Part shown: positions 32,201 through 42,408 of the stretch, one piece after another | Position numbering within the stretch: the stretch's first letter is position 1 | Layout: each line of letters opens with the position of its first letter | DNA from: Intoshia linei | Taxonomy: Eukaryota; Orthonectida; Rhopaluridae | Reading direction: 5' to 3' | Assembly (NCBI GenBank): GCA_001642005.1 | Contig: LWCA01000188.1 | Span: 1-42,517, forward strand | Length of the DNA: 42,517 bases | Made by a program: the position numbers and the translations under genes | Notes under the pieces: model-generated | What the model was told of the DNA's origin: nothing | Database searches by the model: none | Seen by the model: only the letters and a program-made list of their open reading frames with translations

Positions 32201-34274
32201 TTATTGTTTTTTGGCATTAATTAAATTTAACTATTCATATCTTATCAACGTTTTTTCAAAGTCACCCGTATTAAATATTAACTATTATATCGAAAAAATA
32301 ATTGAAAATTTTATAAATAGCGTTTTTTGTTGACATCACCGAAAAACTAGAATTGTTTATTTTAATCAAACATTAATCAATAATAACTATTTGCGCTGTT
32401 CTTATTAACTATTTTATGCTATACTAAAATTCTTGAAAACTTATTTTAATGTTTATTGACAAAAATATGTTGATACTACTCGAGACTGACGATGACTGTT
32501 AATAAAAATATTATATCAATTGTTGTTTACATTGAGACTTTACTATAGTCATGACTCATACAATGTATAAAGATATAAATGTTAATTCCAAATAGTAATT
32601 TACGATGAGTGAAATTTAAATTACAATCACCAAAGAAATAATTTTAAAATCAATGTACAGTAAGGCCTCTCAATATCGCCACTACTTTTCAATTTTGTAA
32701 CAAACTTATAAGGAAAATTCTCAATACCCAAATTTAAAACATTTTAAAAAAAAATTTGTCAAAATGTGTTAAAATTTAAGTAAAATTATGATATGATACA
32801 AAAATATGGTAGCACTAGTTTACCATAAATTGGTTCATTCTATATTTTACTTTATCGTTAATTCTACTTCATAATTCATTCTATCATCATTTACAACAAC
32901 TAATCCAAAGTTTACATACGATTTGTAATATAGTTAAATTTTTTAAATCATAATAATTTTTTATAGAAAATGGCAAACAAAAAAAAATAATAATAAATAA
33001 TTCGATTTCTACAAATAACTTCAATGGTGTCGGATCAAAGAATAGCTGACATGTTTACCCATAAATTCAACACACCAATTTCTAAAACAATATGTGATAT
33101 TAAAAACAACAAGCCTGATTGTAAACCTAAGCTTAGATTTGAAAAAATTAAAAAATGTTACCATTTATGGGAAAAAAATATGTCCTGATCGAAAAAAAGT
33201 CTTGTAGGAAGAATTTCTAACTATTTTTATTCGAAGGATTGGACAAAACCAGTATTTATTCGCTGTGTGGTAAACATTTGGATATGTCCTCTGTAGAGTT
33301 AGCATTGTAAACTTTATTAGATCCCACTCGCTGAATCATCGTCAATTTAAAGACTTTTTATATTGATTCGTTGAATTATCGTTTTTTCGTTATTTTACTG
33401 TATAAATTTATGTTTATTGTTTAACCGTTCCTATAATGATATACTCTCAATACCGCCATAAATATTGAAATACCAAAATTGGCTTTATTAAGAAACCTCA
33501 CTGTATATAAGCAAAAAATTAAGTTGAATGATGCTACAAATAACCTGCGACTAAAATAAACATTACAACCACCTGCAAAGTTAGTCTTACAACCCTTGCA
33601 CAAATAAAAATAAAAGTTGAACTATTATTAAAAAATTACCATCTCCTTAGTAAAAAAGGGGAAATTTTGCATTGATCCTAGAGCAGTAGTAGCACTAGTA
33701 ACCTCATCAAACACAATAAAAGCCTGTCCACGCATTTTAATGTTTCTATGAGATATTATTTCCACAATTGTACCAAATTGAGAAAAAACAGCATGTAATG
33801 AACGTTTCAGTTCTAAAAAAATTTTATATTTTAATCTTTAAAATTAAATCAAAATTAAAAAATCTTCAAGTCAAAATGTAATTCATCTATGTAAATGTAA
33901 ACTTTACTAAACATCACTATTTTAAATGTAAATCTCTATAAACCACCCAAAATCATTTTTGTATGTGCCGTTTTATAGATTACCCCTGTGACAGTCAGTG
34001 ATGTCAGTGATGTCAGTGAAAATTTCACAATTCAATAGAAATTCAATATATTTAAAGAATAAATTTAGTGCATCATACTATAAACCAAAATTTCTAGAAA
34101 AAAATTATATCTAAAAAATATTTTTCATACGAAAAAAAATATGAACATAAATGTTAAAATGAAAAAAAACAAAAAGTATAAAATTGATGAAAATATAAAA
34201 TTACCTTGTTGTTTAATTTTTTCATTCAAATTATTAACATATAAAGTGTGATTAGGTTTAATAACGTCTGCCAT
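29252..34274 (-). CDS. snf: U1A/U2B''-type snRNP protein with two RRMs (Drosophila SNF-like)
   Basis: Six exons on the minus strand: 34274-34205, 33812-33640, 29796-29663, 29622-29585, 29546-29450, 29411-29252, giving 223 residues, close to Drosophila SNF and human U2B''. RRM1 carries [10 protein letters not shown] (RNP2) and [10 protein letters not shown] (RNP1), with [20 protein letters not shown] between. After RRM1 comes [20 protein letters not shown], the family's conserved C-terminal segment of RRM1, then a short basic linker. RRM2 has ILFLSNLP and IAFVEF. The protein binds U1 snRNA stem-loop II and/or U2 stem-loop IV during splicing. The single gene may serve both snRNPs, as SNF does in flies; that is inference. 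Intron 2 is 3,843 bp and transposon-laden. A minus-strand AATAAA (29220-29215) lies 32 bp after the stop. Confidence 0.93.
31200..31760 (+). pseudogene. N-terminal/central relic of the unclassified RNase H-like transposase, in the snf intron
   Basis: One frame reads [20 protein letters not shown] followed by [15 protein letters not shown], with stops before and after. A helix-turn-helix-like 'G.S..TI.k.R' segment followed about 30 residues later by 'h.D.' is the order found in the family whose other parts are seen at 1-429 and 1405-1680. Two frameshifts or stops separate the recognisable pieces. Confidence 0.4.
31990..32150 (+). pseudogene. Possible Tigger-like transposase C-terminal relic, in the snf intron
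   Basis: A frame reads [20 protein letters not shown] and, further on, [10 protein letters not shown] before a TAG. Tigger and jerky transposases end with a v-s-x-x-T-I-x-N-C-F-R-K-A-G segment followed by an acidic tail. The match is short. Confidence 0.25.
32658..33503 (+). mobile_element. pogo/Tigger-like element, 846 bp, TA target duplication
   Basis: TA at 32656-32657 precedes CAGTAAGGCCTCTCAATATC; the right end, reverse-complemented, reads CAGTGAGGTTTCTTAATAAA and is followed by TA at 33504-33505. Inside, a frame near 33030-33185 gives [20 protein letters not shown], the CENP-B/pogo N-terminal helix-turn-helix pattern (q.ela..f...f...is.sti..il), preceded and followed by stops. It is a decayed, mostly deleted copy in the snf intron 33639-29797. 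Confidence 0.7.
33994..34020. repeat. Three tandem copies of a 9-bp unit
   Basis: GTCAGTGAT repeated three times, the last ending in A, within the first snf intron. Confidence 0.9.
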
Positions 34275-34465
34275 TTTGACTTCCTATGTAAGTCGATAAT
34301 AAACAAAATGTAATTTTGTTTCTGTTTGTTTCTATGATTTCAATTCAAAATTTGAAATTTTATCAATTGCCATGTAAAAATTTTATTGATAAATATATAA
34401 TAAAGTTACGATCAATCTAGCAAATTTAAACTTTTTTCGAAAATAAAATTAATTTTAATTTACCA
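34275..34465. promoter_or_regulatory. Putative bidirectional promoter, snf/KAT7
   Basis: The divergent start codons of the snRNP gene and the KAT7-like gene are 191 bp apart. No recognisable core-promoter motif stands out against the base composition. Confidence 0.5.
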
Positions 34466-36920
34466 ATGGTATAGTTAATAACAGTCTAGATTTTTAATTT
34501 TGTTTAAATTTTAAATTTTAGGGTAAAAATGTAAAATCTTATCGTAAATCTGGTAATTTCAACAAATTACATTTTATTTTAATATTTTTATAGAATCAGA
34601 GAGACCTACTCAAATTAAACAGAATTGCATTAAAATTGAACATGAATGTGCGTTAAATTCAATTTGTAAATCAAATGGTAATTCCCACATCAGTATTTTT
34701 GAACCTGTAAATACAAAACCTATTAAATTTTAAAATAGGATCTCTGACTGGTCAAAAAAATCATGCGTGCATAGGTTTGTGTCCAATATATCATAATCAA
34801 ACGTTATCGGACTGCGAAAACCGTATTAGATTTCGGAATAAAGTAAATCAACTTATTGATATTTTAATTTGTATTGTTTTAGTTAAAAGATTCTAATGAA
34901 TCAATTTTATCACAGTTGACTAAATTAAGCCAAGGTGTTGATAACGAAACAAGCGAATCTAATCAAGATTTAATTGAATCTGTACTACCGAAACTTGATC
35001 ATATAGTTTCAAAAACAGATCTTGATTTTTTCCTCTTTACTCAATCCATGACACTTGATGAATATCCAGTATTCATTTTTTTGTACTTTAGTTTCACTTT
35101 TAGGACTATGTTAATTTTTTCAGACAGCCTAATCAATACTTGAACAATTTTAATGGCTGTAGCAAATTGGAAACTTTGCCATATGAAAATGATCCATTTT
35201 TCAAAATTAAACATTTAAAATTTCATAATTTTGAAATTAGTGTCTTTTATCCATCTCCATTTCCACAGGAATTTACTATTCTGCCTAAGATTTTTATGTG
35301 CCAATGTTGTCTCAATTATACAAAATCTTTATTTACCATGGAACGGCACCAATTAAAGTGCAAATGGAATCACCCACCTGGTACAGAAATTTATAGACAT
35401 GATAATTTGTCATTTTTTGAAATTGATGGAAATAATTACAAACTTTATTGTCAAAATTTATGCCTTCTTGGTAAATTATTTTTGGATCACAAAACCTTGT
35501 ATTATGATGTAGGTATGCTTTTTTTATTTTAAATTTAATGGTCGTTTTATATGTTAATATTAAAATAATGGTTTTATGGGAAAGTTTAATTGGGTTGTTA
35601 ATTTTTATTGTTTAGAACCTTTTTTATTTTACGTATTGACAATCTACGAAAATAATGTATTTAATTTTATTGGTTATTTTTCCAAAGAAAAGGAATCCTC
35701 TCAAAATTACAACGTATCTTGCATTTTGATTTTACCTCCATACATGAAAAAAGGATACGGACAATATATGATTGATTTTAGTTGACTTTTTTTAATTTTA
35801 ATGTAATATTTATTAGGTTATTTGCTATCTAAAAGTGAACAAAAGATTGGTACACCCGAAAAACCCCTTTCAGATTTAGGATTATTAGCATATCGTAAAT
35901 ATTGGATGTGTAAAATTGATGAATATCTTAAGGAATGTAAAGATAAAAAGACAGTTTCAATTAAAGACATTTCTTGTTTGAATTTTATTGAATCGAATGA
36001 TATTGTTAGTACTCTTCAATATTTTGGTAGGATTAAATATTGGAGAGGTAAACATATTATTCTCAAACCTGAAAAGGTTATTTTTTATTCAGAATGTAAC
36101 TATAACTATACTATACTAACCAATACTAACTATCTAACTAACTATTTTTACTAAAACTTAAAATGTACTAACCTTAAGGGAATATCTTAATCTATGGAAA
36201 AGTGATAATTAAATTGTTATTTGGATTTCGTTATAAACTTGAAAAATTACTATTTTTTAAAATGGAATATTTTTGATTATTTATGAATAGTTTATGCAAT
36301 TTTATAAATATTGCGTAATTATATATTTATTTAAATTCACTGTAACCATACAGTTCTTAAAATATACACTTTTAAATTTAATAGGGTAAAGTAATAACAT
36401 TTTATCTAATGCAAAAAACTAAATGTAGAATGTCATGTTTGTATAAAGTAATCTAATTCAATACCCAAAATGAAAAGAGCGTGTTATAGAATTATCATGT
36501 CATAGTTGGTAAAACTGGATTTTTTTTTTGGGCTTGATAAAATTAAATTTTTCCCGTAAGGGTTGGTAAATTTTGAGTTATTAGTAAAAATTTTGGTATT
36601 TTTGAAATTATGTATTTTAAATTTTAGTAAAATTTTTTGAATGATTCATATATGAACCATTTGATTGTTTTGAAATTTTTGTATGATTCGCCTGAAAAAT
36701 GTTCACTGTATCGGTAAAATTCGATTTTTTCGAGGGTTTGAAATGGTATTTTCGAAATAATAATGTAGCGATCGTCAAGATGAAATTTAACTCATTTTAT
36801 TAGTTATATAATATAATATATTATATTGAAATTATTAATTAAATATCTGATAATTTTTTATAGACGGCCAAAAAGATTAAAATACGTGACATTCACAAAA
36901 AGTATCTTAGATGGCGATGA
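34466..36920 (+). CDS. KAT7: MYST-family histone acetyltransferase, HBO1/KAT7-like
   Basis: Nine proposed exons: 34466-34468, 34522-34552, 34594-34677, 34739-34842, 34883-35068, 35104-35512, 35616-35780, 35817-36076, 36864-36920, giving 432 residues in frame; human KAT7 has about 611. Near residues 30-60 is a C2HC finger (C-x5-C, then H and [10 protein letters not shown]), as in HBO1. The MYST zinc finger follows ([20 protein letters not shown], near residue 200). Next come [27 protein letters not shown] with the autoacetylated lysine position, [11 protein letters not shown] with the catalytic-pocket cysteine, the acetyl-CoA loop MKKGYG, and PEKPLSDLG with the catalytic glutamate. The last exon ends HKKYLRWR, like the HBO1 tail, and AATAAA lies at 36960-36965. 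The long Ser-rich N-terminus of vertebrate HBO1 is lacking. The first exon contributing only ATG is the least certain part. Confidence 0.9.
36077..36863 (+). other. Last intron of the KAT7-like gene
   Basis: A 787-bp intron with no recognised transposon. It starts with a TAACTATAC-type simple repeat (about 36100-36150) and has no family L units. Reading through it without splicing would add about 26 low-complexity residues before a stop at 36152-36154. Confidence 0.5.
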
Positions 36921-36965
36921 AATTTATAAATATGTACATTATCTGTATTGTTGTTTTCTAATAAA

Positions 36966-37539
36966 ATTTGTTTAAAACTCTAACGATGAGTTTATTTTTT
37001 TATCCGTAGTGCAGTGTATTTTCACTAAAAATCCTGGTCTCACATATAGACTTATTGAATGTTTGATGCATTGTCTCAGTTAACTTAACTAATCATCTTA
37101 ATCAAATTAAATGTGATTTTAACCAGGGCGAAATAATTATTAGGGGCCAAACTCATATAATGTATTTAAATTATAATTTTTGTTATGCTTATTAGGGGTG
37201 TGAATTTTTTCACTATTTTGCGAAAATACAAAAGTGCCACCCCATACGTGGAAGATGGGTTGAATGATACACAACTATCAAAAAATTATAAAAAGGGTTA
37301 AAAAAATCCTGGGGCAAAGCACTTCAAAATATGATTAATGAGCAAAATTTAATTTATTTTGATAGTAAATTTCATAATAATAATTATTTCCATAACCAGT
37401 AATTCTCAATTTATATTTTTTTTATATTTATTCAGTTTTCTCATTGGAATCGGTTTTTTTATTAATTTGACTTTAATGATTTGATGATTCGCTAGACGAT
37501 AATTTTGCGACAATAACTGGGTTTCTACTGCATTAATAA
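36966..37539. other. Intergenic stretch, nothing recognised
   Basis: No exon seen. Two AGGGG-containing motifs (37143 TAGGGGCCAAACTC and 37194 TAGGGGTGTGAA) resemble hAT termini but no partner ends were found. Confidence 0.35.
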
Positions 37540-37793
37540 ATGAAAAATTTAAGGAAGAAGAATCTAATATACAAGAAAAATTAGCATTAGGATTGGAAAT
37601 ATCATTTGAAAAATTATTGGTGCATAAAATTTTGTTCAGAATGTTATGTAAAATGCTATTAACCGAAGCTTCAGTTGAAAGAGCCTTTTCGAAACATCGT
37701 CATATTCATAATTATCTAAGAGCAAATCTATCCACAGAAAAATTGAATGATCAATTGTTTATTCGATACAATTGGGAAAAATTTTATGAATAA
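37540..37793 (+). pseudogene. hAT transposase C-terminal dimerisation domain fragment
   Basis: The open frame to the TAA at 37791-37793 contains MLLTEASVERAFSKHRHIHN, then LSTEKLNDQLFIRYN. This is the hAT C-terminal domain signature (a.s..EraFS.........R..l..e....l.fi..N). Only this last exon-sized part is present; the catalytic core is missing upstream. Confidence 0.75.
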
Positions 37794-37977
37794 TCAATTA
37801 ATTGTAGATTACTACATAATAAATAATATTTTATTTTATTGACACTACCATAATATATACATTTATATCTACTGTATGAATCATTCAACCTTAACCTTCT
37901 TTTATTATTTCTATCTTATTGGAAATACAAACAACACTACAAATTATTAATCTAAAATTTCGATTATAAATAATTGT

Positions 37978-38036
37978 GCTGGTACCATTTTTTTAATGCT
38001 GGTAAGAAAAACCAGCAAGCCCATGCGGGTACCAGC
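37978..38036. repeat. Short imperfect palindrome with GCTGGTACC ends
   Basis: Begins GCTGGTACC and ends GGTACCAGC, with an internal GCTGGT/ACCAGC pair. It would fold as a hairpin or be a very short MITE. Confidence 0.6.
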
Positions 38037-38500
38037 AAAACTCACATTGTTGATTATATACGTAAAACGTAAACAATGATAAACATAATTAAATAAACGC
38101 AATTTTATATGTCCTAGAATTTTTTTTTAATTTTACACAAATTAAAATATTTTAGCCACATTTCCCACGCAGGGTGACGACCGTCCCTCTGCATCCATTT
38201 AGCTACTAAATTTTTTTCTGAATTTAATTTCTATGAAACACTTTCCAGTGAAAATTTTTGACATTATTAATCTATATATTAAATATCTATTAAAATTTAA
38301 ATTTTATATAACAATCTGCAATATACACTATATAGTTTTCAATATAACTCATTCTCTACTATATATTTGTAAACTTCTGGGAGTAGGAATTTATCAATAT
38401 TTTGTAATTTTATGTTTCTTCTAAATTTTAAATTATAATTTATTTTTAAATGTAATAATGTAGTGCTCCCGAATATCCATAATTTTGAAACTGGATACCA

Positions 38501-38603
38501 GAGGGCAACAGTAAATAATAATCAGAGCAACCAATTGCAAATTTTTATGCTTTGTTGACACTTTAAACAATTAAAAAGCTGGTACAAATATTTGGTTGCC
38601 CTC
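38501..38603. repeat. Small inverted-repeat element with GAGGGCAAC ends
   Basis: GAGGGCAACAG at the left and GGTTGCCCTC at the right are inverted. No convincing target duplication was found. Confidence 0.4.
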
Positions 38604-38691
38604 GTGATAGTGTACCTAACAATTGTTGAACTAATATCAACGGTATGCTCACTGTCAATGATGCTGATATTTTTCTAAAATATTGGATAAA

Positions 38692-38749
38692 ATTTTATAT
38701 TATAATTATTTATATTATATTATATTTATATTATATTATAAAATTTTAA
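38692..38749. repeat. TTATA-rich simple repeat
   Basis: Iterations of TTATATTATA-like units. Confidence 0.8.
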
Positions 38750-38846
38750 TTCATGTCAAAACCAGTGACATGACACAGTACAACACTCAAAAAAAGAGAT
38801 TAATCAAATCTATATAATTATGATCTCATAATGATAATATAGTGAG

Positions 38847-39023
38847 TAGGGCAAACTTTTTATAACTTATAAAATTAAAAAAATGTAACCTATAAAAAAA
38901 AATTTGTAACTTTATTAACCTAAATTTTTTTTAATTAGTCAATTAATATGGATAATTTTGGTACCACCATGTTTGAAATTTGAAACTAATTAACATATCA
39001 AAAATTAACTTTTGCTTGCCCTA
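38847..39023. mobile_element. hAT-like MITE, 177 bp
   Basis: Ends TAGGGCAAACTTTT and, reverse-complemented from the right, TAGGGCAAGCAAAAG. Flanks ATAGTGAG (38839-38846) and ATAATGAG (39024-39031) differ at one base, giving an 8-bp duplication. Non-coding. Confidence 0.65.
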
Positions 39024-39031
39024 ATAATGAG

Positions 39032-40050
39032 TCCTTATTTTTTTAATGAAAAAAGCCCTAGAATTTCAAAAAATTTATAGGTTGTACAGTTGTATCCTGT
39101 TAACACACACAGAAAATTTCAATCCGAAAAAGTGACGATTTGATGGTTAAAAAAGCATTCTAGTATTTATTTTTTTTTCCAAATATTTTATTAAAAAAAA
39201 CTAAAATTAAAATATGTTTATAAAGTGAATATTCGGTTAATTATTGATACATAATTGGTTATATTTAAGTATTTATTAAATTGGTACTGAATATATCATC
39301 ACCAGTGACGACTCTGGCTCATCGAGATTACTAGGGTTAAAATTTCTATGACAACCACAAATTTTTTTGAAATTATATTTGAAAATAATAAATATAAAAA
39401 AAATTTACAAATAAAAAGTAATTATAAACTAAATCTGAAAATTATAAATAGAAAATGAAGATTCAAATTTATTGTAACGATATTTAAAATTGACATAACT
39501 AAGATATAAATAATTTCTCATAATTATCAGGTGCACTCCGCTATATAAATTTAATCTATAGATTTATTTACTAGGCAAATTTAAATATTCCAGAGTTATA
39601 CGTATTTAAATTGATTTAAACATTTCACTTACACATCATTCATCACATTAAAAATGAATAAATAGGTTTTTATAATTTTATTTTGCTGACATTTATGCTA
39701 TTTATGATAATTTTTAGGATTGGACTGTTTTTACTTTATTTTTAATATTATACACACACTCTGTCTAATAAATTAAAAAGATGATATAACAATTGTTTTT
39801 AAAATTTAAAATTATTTTGAAAACATTACGCAAATGTTAACAAAAAAAATTAAGATAAAATAATTTACTTCAAAGTAAAAAGTAATGTGATATGATGGTT
39901 CCATCTGAAACAAATTTGGGAACCATTCCTTTAAAGGATTGATAATAGTAAATAGTATGATTTTTAAGTTAGATTTTCAACGTGAATTAATTTTTTAAGT
40001 ATAATAAAAATGTGCCCTCGGCAGAGCCAGGTCCTGTTTGTACGTAGTAC
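39032..40050 (+). repeat. Family L repeat, distal copy, with an internal insertion
   Basis: 39032-39215 carries body units (AAAGCCCTAGAATTTCAAAAA) and 39215-40050 matches the distal part at 17700-18165, including TTTTTAGGATTGGACTGTTT and GCCCTCGGCAGAGCCAGG. The match is broken between about 39296 and 39646 by extra sequence absent from the 17.8-kb copy. Confidence 0.75.
39304..39638. mobile_element. Insertion of about 335 bp into the family L copy
   Basis: Comparison with 17830-17870 shows this stretch is extra. It is bounded by ATCATCAC (39296-39303) and TTCATCAC (39639-39646), a 7/8 direct repeat, and starts CAGTGACGACTCTGG. Its two ends are not clear inverted repeats, so the element class is uncertain. 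Confidence 0.4.
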
Positions 40051-40098
40051 ATAACAGTCAACCTAGTAATGTATAATAAATAATGGGATACATTTAAA

Positions 40099-40563
40099 CA
40101 GTAAATTTAGCTTCAGTTAGCAGTAACATTACTTCAATTCACAGTATATTTAACAAATTAACAGTACTTTTATAAAATTTTTAAATTCCAAGATTGAGAC
40201 ATGAGACAAGATTATGACAGAAAAACTACCACTTTATCGTTTGATAATTTTGCTGACTACTCGAAAACGATTAAAAATACAGTTTGTATCAAGGTAGACC
40301 ATATCAATTGGAGAATGACTTCATGTATATGTGTATCATACCTCAAAAGTTATACTTGTATTCAGTGTTGGAACACCAATACGAATAAAAAATGTAGGGT
40401 GTGATGTTCATTTTAACTTATTTTATTTACGGTGATGATTCATAATTAATTATAATTACTGTTATTGTTAATTTAAAATAAATACTGTAAAAATTTTTCA
40501 AAATTACTATGAATTGAAGTAATGTTACTGTTAAATGAAGTTAATTTTTTAAATATACAGTGG
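40099..40563 (+). mobile_element. Mutator-like (MULE) relic with about 50-bp TIRs and a SWIM-finger remnant
   Basis: The left end contains CAGTAACATTACTTCAATTCA; the right end ATGAATTGAAGTAATGTTACTG is its inverse, and alignment extends outward over about 25 further diverged bases. The interior frame 40201-40404 ends INWRMTSCICVSYLKSYTCI, then Q-C. SWIM fingers of MULE transposases read C-x-C-x(n)-C-x-H with similar spacing (t-C-s-C-p-x-f-l-k-x-y-x-C-k-H). Here the final H is replaced (Q), consistent with decay. Alternatively the frame is fortuitous and only the TIRs are meaningful. Confidence 0.55.
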
Positions 40564-40862
40564 AAATTTGATCATGAAAACACTTGTTAATACATACAGC
40601 AAATACTAAATTTAACTTTATATTTCAAGATAATATCAAAACTTTACATTGAATTGATATAGAGTATTGTGTATAAAATAGGTAATCTATGGTATAATTT
40701 ATTAATTTTATTTTTCAAAAAACTGCTTATTTTTTAAAAATACGAAAAGGACCGCTATTTATTAAAATAAGGTTTATGAAACAGAATATTGCCGCGTTTT
40801 TAATTTATTCATTATTTAAAAAAATTAAAAATCTATAATTTTATAATCATACTGTAGTATAC

Positions 40863-41047
40863 CAGGGTTCAATTATGCGGGCTGCATTATAACAAAATTG
40901 CTAACCCATTTCTTTATTTACATATTCTATTAATTTTCATTATTTTCTTATTTCATTTAATTAATTAAAACTGTAATAATGATTTGAGTGAAAATATTTT
41001 TTTGTGTTACATTTGGCCTGATCAGCAAATTGAGTCTGACACCCCTG
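40863..41047. mobile_element. hAT MITE, 185 bp, with perfect 8-bp target-site duplication
   Basis: Left end CAGGGTTCAATTATGCGGGC; right end reverse-complemented CAGGGGTGTCAGACTCAATT. TAGTATAC occurs at 40855-40862 and again at 41048-41055. No coding content. Confidence 0.85.
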
Positions 41048-41104
41048 TAGTATACTATTATATATTAAATGATGGTGATATAATTTAATCAAACGACTAT
41101 GATG

Positions 41105-41640
41105 AGAAAGTTTTAAAAATAAATTTAATCTACAAATATTTTGACTTTTTGTCTTGTAATTTTTTTTTGTATTTTTCTAAAAAATCCAACTCTGAGTCCA
41201 TATCAATTTTACTAGATAAGACAATGAATGCTTCAACGTTTTTTAAAGCCAAATCTATATTTCCTTCACTCTTCTATTTTAGTGATATCTGCAGATAATG
41301 ACTCCCTTGAAAGTTGTCTTAGGGAAATTGGAAATATCTTTCTAAAGTTTTGCAACCAACCGTAGCTACATTTCAATTTACGCGTAGGATCATTTTTCTG
41401 TAGGTATTGTCGTCCATAACCCTTCAACATGTAACCAAATACAGGAAGTTTGGATTCTCTTCTTTTAAGGAAATGCATAAAAACTTCATTATTCATCTGG
41501 TCTTTTGTCTCCTTTCTTTAAGGTTTTTCTATTTTCAAAGATTTTTTACTATCGTCACTTCGTTGCAGAATTTTTTCTTTTTGTCGAGCTATTGTAACAA
41601 TTGTCTGTATGGGCATATCAAGTTCAGCTGCCACCTGCAT
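41105..41640 (-). pseudogene. pogo/Tigger (CENP-B-like) transposase relic
   Basis: Read on the minus strand: QVAAELDMPIQTIVTIARQK (first helix-turn-helix, then E-K-I-L), a stop and frame change near 41520, then FMHFLKRRESKLPVFGYMLK and LKCSYGWLQNFRKIF (second CENP-B DNA-binding domain, with the G-W-L-x-x-F motif), another break, and an acidic segment with VEAFIVLSSKIDMDSELDFL. The order is that of Tigger/jerky proteins, but the DDE catalytic domain between is missing. Confidence 0.72.
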
Positions 41641-41869
41641 TAGTTATATCATTTATTTATATTTATTACCACTGTGTATGATTTCTCTTCTAACTTCTTG
41701 ATAATATTAATAATTTCAAACACATTGATTGATTTTTTTGTTTTTTTAAATTTTAAAAAGTTTCGTTCTCGTGTTCAAATAATTTAAAGAATGCGCTATA
41801 TTTACTTTATTACTTTTTCATTTTTAAAGTTGTCTTAGTAAAAAAAAAAATTGCATAAATGTATTGTGT
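41641..41869. other. Short non-coding stretch
   Basis: AT-rich spacer with poly-A runs between two transposon copies; nothing recognised. Confidence 0.4.
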
Positions 41870-41877
41870 AATTTAGC

Positions 41878-42238
41878 CAGGGTTGCCAACTGCGTTATTT
41901 TCCCCCTGAGACTTCGAGTTTTCAAATTCAACTCAGGGCTCAGGGTTAAGTGATATTTCTCAGGGTAATTTAATTATTTCAATCAAAATCATTAGATCAG
42001 ACATATTTCTCTAAGTTTTTTTTCTCTAATGTATTCATCATGAAGTCATTTTGAAATGTGCTATTTGGTATTTGTCATGAAAAATTTAAAATATTCATTT
42101 TAAAATTTGCAATAAAAATTGTGTGTAAACTGTTATTATTTTTTGAAAAAGAGACCCCAAAGTAAAAGAGGGCCCATAAAAAATTTTCACGCTTCGCTTT
42201 AAACTCCGGCTTGAGAATAATTAATGTTGGCAACCCTG
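41878..42238. mobile_element. hAT MITE, 361 bp, with perfect 8-bp target-site duplication
   Basis: Starts CAGGGTTGCCAACTGCG and ends ATGTTGGCAACCCTG, a perfect 13-bp inverted terminus typical of hAT elements. AATTTAGC flanks it on both sides (41870-41877 and 42239-42246). No transposase is encoded. The intact duplication suggests a young insertion. Confidence 0.93.
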
Positions 42239-42408
42239 AATTTAGCTGTATGTATTATCAAGATTCCACTGTAGTGTGAATTCTGTGAACTTCACTGCGC
42301 TGTGTACATATAGTCAACCAAATAATGTTATGAAAGTTGCTCTGACTAAATTTGATAAGATATTGTTGCCTTTATTACACTTAAAAAGCGGATAATGCTC
42401 ACAGTTTT

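Noticed and set aside
38101-38460. 63-residue ORF 38233-38424
   Set aside because: Low-complexity Ile/Tyr/Leu translation of AT-rich DNA without any motif or splice context.
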